Below, piece by piece: positions 44,835 to 52,013 of a stretch of DNA of 64,000 bases. Made by a program: the position numbers and the translations under genes. Position 1 is the stretch's first letter, and every line of letters begins with the position of its first letter. The DNA is from Bacillota bacterium (GTDB lineage: Bacteria; Bacillota; Sulfobacillia; JABLXB01): contig JABLXB010000001.1 in NCBI GenBank assembly GCA_013178305.1, positions 750,253-814,252 on the forward strand, read 5' to 3'. The notes under the pieces were generated by a model. It searched no databases. It was not told where the DNA came from and worked only from the letters and a program-made list of their open reading frames with translations.

Positions 44835-47800
44835 TCACAACCCGAGACGCCTGATCAGTCCTTCGCGCAGCTTCTCCTTCTCCGGGTCGCTGCTTGGCTC
44901 TGGAGTTTTCGCTGAAGCAGGAGGCAAATCCTTCACAACCAGCGTTTTGGACATGATGGGCTTGCCGCGCATGAGCAGAGTAATCTCGACTTCACTCGGG
45001 ACAGTGACAGATAGCGTGACAGCCCCATCTTCCAGGGCGTGAGTCCTGCCGTTTATCATCACGGCTATTTCACTCCACGGGTCGTATGAGGCACGCGCAG
45101 ATTTCACCGTTACAAAGCGGCTGTTGACTCCGGCCAGGCCGCCAAGCTCCACCGACCACGCAGTATCGGTATCACCGGCAATGACAAGCGGTACGCTGGC
45201 CAGAAGCGAGCCGTTGCTGTCGTCCACGACCTGGACTTCCATCTCTCTGGGCCGCCCGGCCGGCGTGGGAATGTCGAAAGATGCCGGTAGGGCTTCATCT
45301 TTTTCGAGATACGCGGGGTTCTGCCGATCCCAGGTAACGGCGGGGTCATTCTTAAATGCGCGCAAGGTCAACTCGCATCGAACGTCAGATCCCGTGTCCC
45401 TTGATTCAACGAACAGCATATAAGAGCCGGGGGCAGGGTCCTTCAAGTCAATTCTCTCGTTAGACGACCCCAGGGCTGCGGATGACGCGACCTCTTTCCA
45501 CCCCGTCTGCGGGTCAAACACATGCAGGTAGAGGTCGACATCCGCACGCGCACTGGACGGGTGGCAAGTCGACGCCAGTATGCGGGAAGTGCCTTCCGTT
45601 ACCGTGAACGCCCTGCTGAACGAATGTTGCCGGGGGACGACGATGACCTCGTGGTCCGCAGTGCCGGACCGCTCGGCGCGCGACGCCGCGGCCAGCCGTA
45701 TTGTGGCGTTTGCCCGGTAGTTGGCGAGGCCGAACGTCACTCTGGCTGAGCCGTCGGACGGTCGATACTCGACGGACGGCGGCCACGGGGCAACCAGGAA
45801 TCCGAAAGACGAGACCGCAAGAGTCACGGGGACGTCACGGTCACCCCCGTCCCTGAACAGCACGATCTCCCACACGCCGGCCTCCGGGTCGCGGACCACC
45901 TTGACCGACCTTGACGCGGCGGGAAGATCCGCCATGTAAGCGCGCTTTCCCCCGGGCCCGACAACCTGGATTTCCGCCCCTTCTTCGCCCGAATTCACTC
46001 CATCAACCCTCAGCTCGGTGCAGCCATGCGGCACCGAAACGAACTGCCTCCTCACTTCGCCCGGCTTGAGTGGCGCGGACGATTCAGGCCACAGGGTACC
46101 CCCGGCAGGCAAAGGACTCGCTCGAACGACAGCATGCCTGGCCATCATTATCGTGCGACCCGTACGCTCATCGACGCCGCGCACTACGGTGGATTGTAGC
46201 CCCGGTGGGATGTCACCGTACTCAAACACGAGGCTTCGCTCACCAACCGCCGGAGCAATCAGCTTCGCCTGCCGGGGTTTGACCCACTCAGACTCACTCC
46301 GGAAGCCCATGCTGGAGGATTCCCCGGAGAAGTTGTCCACGTAGAATCTCGCCGACCCCGGGACAAACCCCCTGGCAAACAGCCCACCATCGCGGTGGCC
46401 TATGGGGTCTTCCGCCACCACCGTCATCGGCGCTCTGAATCCCGCTTTCAACAGGTCGAAGGCCCGGGACACATCGAGGACTCCGCCACCCTGCTCTATC
46501 ACCGTGGCGCTTGAGACTCTCCGGCCACCCTCCGAAAGCGCCGACAATGCGCTGCGCGCATCGGGCCGTACACCGGCCACATCGCACGCACTCACGAGTA
46601 ATGCGGAACAGCCGGCTGCATAAGCCGCCGAGACCGCAGTCCCAGTGGCCAGCGCATACCCACTTCGCGAAAACCATGTCGGCACGGTAGAAGCGGCGGA
46701 CACGGGCGCGAGCACGTCCGGCGCCCAGCCGCCCACCGGTGTTGGCCCTACTGCGCTGCGCGACCAGACTCCGGGAGCATCCGCAGGCCCCGTCGCCCCA
46801 CCTACGGCAATTGCCGACACACTGTCCGTCGGGGCCTTACAGGACTCCAGAGCGGGTCCCCCGTCACCGGCCGCGAACAAGACAACTACGTTGTACCTAC
46901 TCACGACATCGGCAATGAGTTCCCGCAGGCCCTGGAGGTGCTCGTCCGTGAGGATTGTCAGACCCGTGTCGACGAGAATGACTCTGGCGCCGCTGCGCGA
47001 CGCGTGTATGATGGCCTGGCTGATGGCCTCCCAGGACCCCCTGCCGCTGGAGTCCAGGACCTTCAGCGCGATCAGCGTCGCCCCGGGAGCGACACCGTTC
47101 ATTCCCTCCTGGAGTCCCCTGGCGGCGACCAGGCCGGCCAGGAATGTGCCGGTCCCCAGCGAGTCAAATCCAAGCCTTACCGCGGACCCGTCCCGGGATA
47201 TGCCCGCCACCACGAAATGCACGGCTGATGAATTGACGTTGCCGGACTTGTCGCGGAATCTCGAGAAACCCCCGGATTCCCCAAACGCTCCCACCGGCAC
47301 CTCGTCGGTAAAATCCCGGTTCTGGTTGGTGTCAACGTAGACGCGGCTGTAGACTCCCTTCTGCGCGTGGTCTATAACCAGCACCGAAAACACGTCGGTC
47401 GTGAGCCCGTTGCCGTTGAGGTCTTGCCCAAGCGCACCTCGAGCGTCCAGCGCCGCTTCGCGGAGTACGCCGACCCTGAGAGCGCCGCCGGCACTCCGGA
47501 GGTTACCCGTCTTCAGGCGGCCGAACCTGGTGTCTACCCAGCCTCTCGATGGAATGACCGGCTCCGTGTTGACCAAGCCTTCATCCGTGAAGTCAGCCCA
47601 CTCAGTAATCTTTGCCGATCCAGCCGGCGTGCGCTGGAGGTCTTTGTGGCCGGGATCGATACCGGAGCCTATAACCGCCACGGCCACCTTACCGCCATTC
47701 ACGCGGAGACTGCTCGAGAGGCTTTGCGCGCCCAGGATCGACGCCGCCTGCACGTTCAAATCGCCGTTAAACTGGCCCAGGGGAGTCATCTTGGTTCTCG

Positions 47801-47981
47801 AAGTGGAAGGGTCGACAGTCAGGAAGTCTGAGTCAGGAGCGTCTGTCGAGGCGCGAGCCGTGTTTAGCACAGTAAAACCGGACACGAAAGCGTTCAGGGC
47901 CAGTATGGCCGGAGAGCGTCCTGCTGACATAAGAAAGGACACCAGTAAACACACTGTTATCAGCGACCCGGCCCGCTTCAC
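44835..47981 (-). CDS. Secreted subtilisin-fold pseudoprotease (S8 family without catalytic residues)
   Basis: The 1048-residue secreted protein has a signal segment (residues 1-25) and a subtilase domain (about 95-505) with a long insertion between the first and second motifs, as in pyrolysin or tripeptidyl peptidase II. The fold motifs are clear but every active-site residue is changed. VAVIGSGID has Gly105 for the Asp, SLGTGTFLAG has Thr277 for the His, GTAVSAAYAAG has Ala449 for the Ser, and AAGDGG has Asp373 for the oxyanion Asn. About 500 residues of beta-rich domains follow, including two pre-peptidase-like domains (for example DVDLYLHVFDP). It is therefore a binding or structural protein, not a protease. 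I prefer GTG 47981 over TTG 48005. It sits between an SLH protein and an O-antigen-ligase-like protein. Confidence 0.88.
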   Translation of the reverse strand: MKRAGSLITVCLLVSFLMSAGRSPAILALNAFVSGFTVLNTARASTDAPDSDFLTVDPSTSRTKMTPLGQFNGDLNVQAASILGAQSLSSSLRVNGGKVAVAVIGSGIDPGHKDLQRTPAGSAKITEWADFTDEGLVNTEPVIPSRGWVDTRFGRLKTGNLRSAGGALRVGVLREAALDARGALGQDLNGNGLTTDVFSVLVIDHAQKGVYSRVYVDTNQNRDFTDEVPVGAFGESGGFSRFRDKSGNVNSSAVHFVVAGISRDGSAVRLGFDSLGTGTFLAGLVAARGLQEGMNGVAPGATLIALKVLDSSGRGSWEAISQAIIHASRSGARVILVDTGLTILTDEHLQGLRELIADVVSRYNVVVLFAAGDGGPALESCKAPTDSVSAIAVGGATGPADAPGVWSRSAVGPTPVGGWAPDVLAPVSAASTVPTWFSRSGYALATGTAVSAAYAAGCSALLVSACDVAGVRPDARSALSALSEGGRRVSSATVIEQGGGVLDVSRAFDLLKAGFRAPMTVVAEDPIGHRDGGLFARGFVPGSARFYVDNFSGESSSMGFRSESEWVKPRQAKLIAPAVGERSLVFEYGDIPPGLQSTVVRGVDERTGRTIMMARHAVVRASPLPAGGTLWPESSAPLKPGEVRRQFVSVPHGCTELRVDGVNSGEEGAEIQVVGPGGKRAYMADLPAASRSVKVVRDPEAGVWEIVLFRDGGDRDVPVTLAVSSFGFLVAPWPPSVEYRPSDGSARVTFGLANYRANATIRLAAASRAERSGTADHEVIVVPRQHSFSRAFTVTEGTSRILASTCHPSSARADVDLYLHVFDPQTGWKEVASSAALGSSNERIDLKDPAPGSYMLFVESRDTGSDVRCELTLRAFKNDPAVTWDRQNPAYLEKDEALPASFDIPTPAGRPREMEVQVVDDSNGSLLASVPLVIAGDTDTAWSVELGGLAGVNSRFVTVKSARASYDPWSEIAVMINGRTHALEDGAVTLSVTVPSEVEITLLMRGKPIMSKTLVVKDLPPASAKTPEPSSDPEKEKLREGLIRRLGL

Positions 47982-48030
47982 GTGTCGACTTCCCTTCCTG
48001 GACAACCGGTTCGAGCCTCTTCGTGAAGGC

Positions 48031-49344
48031 CTATTGGACTATCGTGCTGAACGCCTGGAGGAACAGCACCGTCCCGTCGTTCGCGACGCTGCCCTGAAAA
48101 ACGTCCCCCTGGCGAACATCAGCAAGAGCGGCAAGTGAGCCGTCACGGTAGATGATCGTATCGCGGTCAATCCTCATGGTCTCGACCCCGGAGCCTGCCA
48201 CCCTGGCGGTGAGGCTGAAGGCAGGAACGGACACCGTGAGCACCCTACCCCCGGTGTTCATCTTCGCTACATCCATGAGCCTGACCACCCCACGCTCGGA
48301 ATCGAAAACGAAGTACGCTCTATCCCCTCTAGAGACTGCGGAGAAGGCCGATTTGTTCCGTAGAACGTGCACCTCGGTGTCGTTACTTACCACGGCGCGC
48401 TTCGTCACGCCGACCCGATCCACGTACGACACCGTACCGGTGACTCCATCTATGTCATCGACATATCCTACGTCATCGATGTAGCGGGCCTCGACGAAGG
48501 CGGGGGAACTTCCCGAGTCGTTGATAACGTATATCTCATCAAGCGCTCTAATGTCTCCAGGCGCACACCGGACGCCGTTCCTGAATAGCGCGGTGTCAGG
48601 TCCTACGTTGACCCTGGCTCCACCCATTGTGGTGTCGATGGTTATGACTCCCGCTCCAGCATCAACACTTCGAACTACTCCCCCCAGGTCGTACCTGTTC
48701 CCCCTGAAGGCCATCGCCCGCCAGATGAGGGCACAGGCCTCCGAGAACCTCACGGGCTCATGCAGACGGAGGTCACCGCCGGGGTCTCCCACCAACCATC
48801 CAAGATGAAGAGCAGTCGAGACCTCGCCTCGAGCCCATTCGGGAGTGTCGTCCATGTTTGCTGGGAGGATGCCTGTGCGTTCTGTCGGGACAAACGGCTG
48901 CAACACCCTGACAAGCAGGACGGTTGCCTCTACACGACTCACAATCGAATCCGGCTTGAACCTGCCGTCGCCGTACCCCTTCACCCATCCTCGCTCGTAG
49001 GCCGCACCGATGCTGGGTGCAGCCCAGTGCCCAGCGCTCACATCCCGAAACGGAGAAAGCGGCCCAGGCGCACCGCTGTCAGTCTGATCCATCGTCACAC
49101 AGCTGAGCAGCAGGTGAGTAAACGCGGCGCGGCTCATACCCTCCTCCAAAGCCGGCACCGCGGGCATAGAAGAGAAGCATCTTCTGGCTTTCAGGGCCTC
49201 CACGTACACGTCCGCCCATCGCCCCGGCGTATACGCGCCCACAACCAAAGGCCCGGTGCCTTTCCCCACAAGGGCAACTGCAATACTAAGGACTAACGAA
49301 GTCAACAGCAGTCTGCAATTGCTTATCAGTCGACGCTTAGGCAT
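48031..49344 (-). CDS. SLH-domain surface protein
   Basis: The 437-residue protein has a signal peptide (about residues 1-36), then three SLH-type repeats: a degenerate one (40-85), a good one with PFRDVSAGHWAAPSIGAAYERGWVKGYGDGRFKPDS (about 98-135), and a third around 155-215. The C-terminal half is beta-rich with several short repeated hairpins (ITIDTTMGG, VSYVDRVGV, LTVSVPAF). SLH modules bind pyruvylated wall polymer, anchoring the protein at the surface. It is first in the apparent operon SLH protein, pseudoprotease, O-antigen-ligase-like protein. A weak promoter (TTGAGA, 16 bases, TATGCG) lies upstream. Confidence 0.9.
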   Translation of the reverse strand: MPKRRLISNCRLLLTSLVLSIAVALVGKGTGPLVVGAYTPGRWADVYVEALKARRCFSSMPAVPALEEGMSRAAFTHLLLSCVTMDQTDSGAPGPLSPFRDVSAGHWAAPSIGAAYERGWVKGYGDGRFKPDSIVSRVEATVLLVRVLQPFVPTERTGILPANMDDTPEWARGEVSTALHLGWLVGDPGGDLRLHEPVRFSEACALIWRAMAFRGNRYDLGGVVRSVDAGAGVITIDTTMGGARVNVGPDTALFRNGVRCAPGDIRALDEIYVINDSGSSPAFVEARYIDDVGYVDDIDGVTGTVSYVDRVGVTKRAVVSNDTEVHVLRNKSAFSAVSRGDRAYFVFDSERGVVRLMDVAKMNTGGRVLTVSVPAFSLTARVAGSGVETMRIDRDTIIYRDGSLAALADVRQGDVFQGSVANDGTVLFLQAFSTIVQ

Positions 49345-49473
49345 AAGGCCTACTTCTACATCCCACTTCGCATAACCTACTGCCCTGAACTCTCAACATG
49401 CTCCGATGGGCTACTGTTGGTAATGGGACTCACACCCACTAGCAAAAGCGCCCCGCCGGGCGCACAGATCACT

Positions 49474-49512
49474 AAAGGCCCCCCGCGTGTTGTTTCGCGA
49501 GGGGCCCCTTTC
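49474..49512 (-). terminator. Strong terminator after the 54-residue ORF
   Basis: GGGGCCCCTCGCG and CGCGGGGGGCC on the minus strand form a GC-rich stem around AAACAACA, followed by TTTAG. It directly follows the stop of the small ORF at 49519 and separates the mobile-element remnant from the SLH operon. Confidence 0.8.
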
Positions 49513-49518
49513 GGCGAG

Positions 49519-49683
49519 TCATCTGACCTTGGCAACATCTCGTTCACGCTTCCTCTTGGACTTCTGCGCCCTCCTTACCGTGGTGACCGCCTGCTCCATA
49601 CGGAAAGTGCCATACGGAGGTCGGGTTATACTTCGATCATCAATCACGAACGCCTCTTTCGGCAGATCTTTCGGCGTCGCCAT
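49519..49683 (-). CDS. 54-residue basic protein next to the JAB-like gene
   Basis: The short reading frame starts with ATG 49683 after GGAGTGA, which overlaps the stop region of the upstream gene, and ends just before a strong terminator. The product begins MATPKDLPKEAFVIDDRSIT and ends in a Lys/Arg-rich stretch (QKSKRKRERD). The ribosome-binding site, codon pattern and terminator together support a real gene. No family is recognisable. It may act with the JAB-like protein. Confidence 0.65.
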   Translation of the reverse strand: MATPKDLPKEAFVIDDRSITRPPYGTFRMEQAVTTVRRAQKSKRKRERDVAKVR

Positions 49684-49688
49684 GCCAT

Positions 49689-50312
49689 TCACTCCAGTCT
49701 GTCGTACATTAATCCGAGCCGGTTCGCAATGTTCACCCAGATTTCATGACTGTGCTCTTTCCACGCTTGTTCTTCGGTTGTCTCACCAGAACGGACCTTC
49801 GCGATCCATTTAGGCGTGAGCCTGTCACGCTCCGCGATCCATACCACCTTGATTCTCCAGGCTTCCGCTATCTTCTTTCCCGTCTGCCTTGACAGCAGAT
49901 ACCGGGTTTCGTCGCATCCCACCACGTATACCGATTGGATATTCCTTTCAGGGCCACCGTGGTAGTACAGAAGGGTAGCATCCTGGTATGACAAAGATGA
50001 TCTACTGGTGTGAGTATGAATCTGAATATAGCGTTTACCGGCAACCATCTGGTTTATGTGCTGTGCCATATAGACTGAGCTGTCGTCACCCTCGAGGAAA
50101 GCCCCGAGCAAACCGCCGTCTTGAGTATCAACCATGGACGCCCATTCTCTGCCCGTCTTCAGGGTCATCCCCAGGAGTCTAGCGGCTATCTCCTGTGCAG
50201 CCCTTGCGGCTTCCGGAGACCATCCATGACGCCCCCAAACGGTCTTGGAGAATTCTCCGGCTGCGGACCATGTGCCATCATCACGTCTTTGCCATCGCCT
50301 AACATATGCCAA
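49689..50312 (-). CDS. JAB/MPN-like domain protein, mobile-element context
   Basis: The 207-residue protein contains IHTHTSRSSLSYQDATLL (about residues 98-115), a H-x-H-x6-S-x2-D pattern close to the JAMM/JAB zinc site of MPN-fold isopeptidases (usually x7), with a possible upstream Glu in GAFLEGDD. The rest is helical with a Trp-rich C-terminus. Such domains occur in RadC-like and phage or toxin-related proteins. The start is uncertain: TTG 50312 has no ribosome-binding site and would lie only a few bases after the start point of the extended -10 promoter at 50322-50330, so the mRNA may be nearly leaderless. Confidence 0.55.
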   Translation of the reverse strand: MAYVRRWQRRDDGTWSAAGEFSKTVWGRHGWSPEAARAAQEIAARLLGMTLKTGREWASMVDTQDGGLLGAFLEGDDSSVYMAQHINQMVAGKRYIQIHTHTSRSSLSYQDATLLYYHGGPERNIQSVYVVGCDETRYLLSRQTGKKIAEAWRIKVVWIAERDRLTPKWIAKVRSGETTEEQAWKEHSHEIWVNIANRLGLMYDRLE

Positions 50313-50321
50313 AGCAACACT

Positions 50322-50330
50322 ATTATATCA
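50322..50330 (-). promoter_or_regulatory. Extended -10 promoter of the JAB-like gene
   Basis: TGATATAAT on the minus strand is an exact extended -10 element (TG, one base, TATAAT). No proper -35 is found at 17 bases; TTGACA occurs but only 11 bases upstream of TATAAT. Confidence 0.6.
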
Positions 50331-50430
50331 TGCCTCGATGTCAAACCGTGGCACTACGACTCTGGAGAGTAACATCACATCAAGGCTATCTACGTAAAGC
50401 TGGCAATCAAGGCGTTGGGAGAGATGGCGG

Positions 50431-50790
50431 ATGAATAGAACCCTCGAATACTATCTGAGACTGCCATATCGGGTAGTCCTGCATCCCGCAGAAGAAGGAG
50501 GCTACGCCGCTGAAATCCCGGAGCTACCCGGGTGCATAAGCCAGGGCGAGACCATGGAGGAAGCGCTCAAGAATATTGAAGCCGCGAAGGCGTCTTGGCT
50601 GGAGTCGGCCATTGAAGATGGCATCGAAATACCCGAACCGACCGCGCAGGATGAATACTCAGGCAAACTCAACATCCGGATGCCCAAATCCCTTCACCGT
50701 GCCCTGGCCGAGCGGGCTCGCGAAGAAAGGATCAGCCTGAATCAGCTCATCGTCTATCATCTTGCACGTGGCGTTGGATACCGCCGGTAG
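50431..50790 (+). CDS. HicB-family antitoxin-like protein without HicA
   Basis: The 119-residue protein has the HicB partial RNase H fold (YRVVLHPAEEGGYAAEIPELPGCISQGETMEEALKNI, residues 13-50) and a C-terminal ribbon-helix-helix-type part (LNIRMPKSLHRALAERAREE) that would bind DNA. HicB normally neutralises the HicA mRNA nuclease. No hicA gene is seen on either side; the upstream 120 bases show no matching reading frame. The start is ATG after GGGAGAG. It is probably an orphan left in a mobile-element scar, or a stand-alone regulator. Confidence 0.85.
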   Translation: MNRTLEYYLRLPYRVVLHPAEEGGYAAEIPELPGCISQGETMEEALKNIEAAKASWLESAIEDGIEIPEPTAQDEYSGKLNIRMPKSLHRALAERAREERISLNQLIVYHLARGVGYRR

Positions 50791-50837
50791 ACGCGAAGGC
50801 CATCGAGTAAGGCGAGCGTAAGGTACCGCGGTGAATG

Positions 50838-51653
50838 ATGGCGACCTTCGCAGAGCGGCTTCGGTCTTTACGCAACTCAAAAGGACTGACCCAGGAGAAG
50901 TTGGCCGAACAGATTGGCGTTAAGCGGTCAACAATCGCTGGTTACGAGGCTCCCAGCAAAGAACGCGAGCCGGACTTCGATGCTGTCTCAAGACTCGCCA
51001 ATTACTTTGGCATCTCCACGACCTACCTCCTCGGCTACAGCAACGTCACGAACCCCGAAGCGTCAGTCGGTCTTTACGCAACTCAAAAGGACTGACCCAG
51101 GAGAAGTTGGCCGAACAGATTGGCGTTAAGCGGTCAACAATCGCTGGTTACGAGGCTCCCAGCAAAGAACGCGAGCCGGACTTCGATGCTGTCTCAAGAC
51201 TCGCCAATTACTTTGGCATCTCCACGACCTACCTCCTCGGCTACAGCAACGTCACGAACCCCGAAGCGTCAGGGTGTTTTCGTTTATGTAGGCAAGACCC
51301 GTCTCGTCCCCATCCTTAAGGCCTTGAGTCCCGGACTTCCCGACCGACCGGAAGACAACACCGAGGGTTCCGAGGAGGTACTCGAGGAGGACATGGAGGA
51401 GTAAAGGATTACTTCTTCTGGCGCGTCAAAGATGACGCCATGGAACCGCTACTTAGGGCTGGGTATGGAGGTCGGGGATGGCGAGGTCGCGGCGGTAATC
51501 GTCAACGGTCATGCGAGTGTAAGACGGATCTACACAAGTGGCAGCGTCACTGTCCTGAATTCGGACAATCCCGCAAACCCACCGATTATATCTTCAACGC
51601 GGGAGGTGCATATCGTAGGCAAGGTCGTGGAGGCAAGATTCAAGCTGGCGTAG
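50838..51653 (+). pseudogene. Decayed XRE-S24 (LexA/CI-like) repressor
   Basis: Pieces of one phage-type repressor lie in order but in different frames. An XRE helix-turn-helix (LTQEKLAEQIGVKRSTIAGYE) comes first, then its exact tandem copy. A linker piece ending VPILKALSPGLPDRPEDN and EEVLEEDMEE is followed by DYFFWRVKDDAMEP in another frame. Last comes GDGEVAAVIVNGHASVRRIY to the final stop at 51653 in yet another. At least three frameshifts and a short deletion separate them. The nucleophile motif GDSM of S24 peptidases reads DDAM and the catalytic Lys position reads Arg, so self-cleavage was lost too. It shows that a prophage or integrated element once stood here. The first 85 codons could still make a lone HTH protein. 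Confidence 0.78.
50861..51272. repeat. Exact 206-bp tandem duplication in the repressor remnant
   Basis: The 206-base unit 50861-51066 is repeated without mismatch at 51067-51272. As 206 is not a multiple of three, the duplication shifts the frame and ends the first HTH copy at 51095. Perfect identity points to a recent event, or to an assembly artefact. Confidence 0.95.
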
Positions 51654-51686
51654 TCCTACAACGGAACAAGGGCCCTAGCATACAAA

Positions 51687-51730
51687 AAAGCCAAGACAGC
51701 CCGTCGCGAAAACAGGGAGTGTTGGCTTTT
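51687..51730 (+). terminator. Terminator after the repressor remnant
   Basis: AAAAGCCAA (51687-51695) and TTGGCTTTT (51722-51730) form a stem with a T-rich end on both strands. It can act in either direction; it lies 34 bases after the pseudogene stop. Confidence 0.65.
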
Positions 51731-51893
51731 GTGCTCTTACTGTCATGTCGAGAGTTCCGCCTGTCTTGCATAGCATTCAGCCTTGAAGGTTGAACCAACA
51801 TTCACTCAACGACGCTACCGACCATGGGAGGCACTCTGCACCACGGTATACTCCGAACTGCCGTTGTACTCTCCGGCTCCCTAACCCGAAACA

Positions 51894-51920
51894 AGAGGGC
51901 CCGCCTTCCGCGGGCCCTCT
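51894..51920 (-). terminator. Terminator of the S-layer gene
   Basis: GAGGGCCCGC, a short loop and GGCGGGCCCTC on the minus strand form a stable stem followed by TTGTTTCGG. It lies about 95 bases past the S-layer stop codon. Confidence 0.85.
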
Positions 51921-52013
51921 CCTCGGCTGCCCCCTGGGGCAGCCTGCCTTTCCCTCGCACCCATATCAGCCGTAACAGCATCCGGCCCCGATGTTAGGCG
52001 CGGCTCCAGCCGA

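Larger units (their letters stand above)
51654..52013. other. Gap between repressor remnant and S-layer gene: two terminators only
   Basis: The 360 bases hold the two terminator hairpins listed separately (51687-51730 and 51894-51920). I see no gene, promoter or repeat otherwise. Confidence 0.7.

Noticed and set aside
50345-50430. Possible HicA toxin gene before hicB
   Set aside because: All three frames were read; none contains the HicA double-stranded RNA-binding fold or a start codon with a ribosome-binding site.
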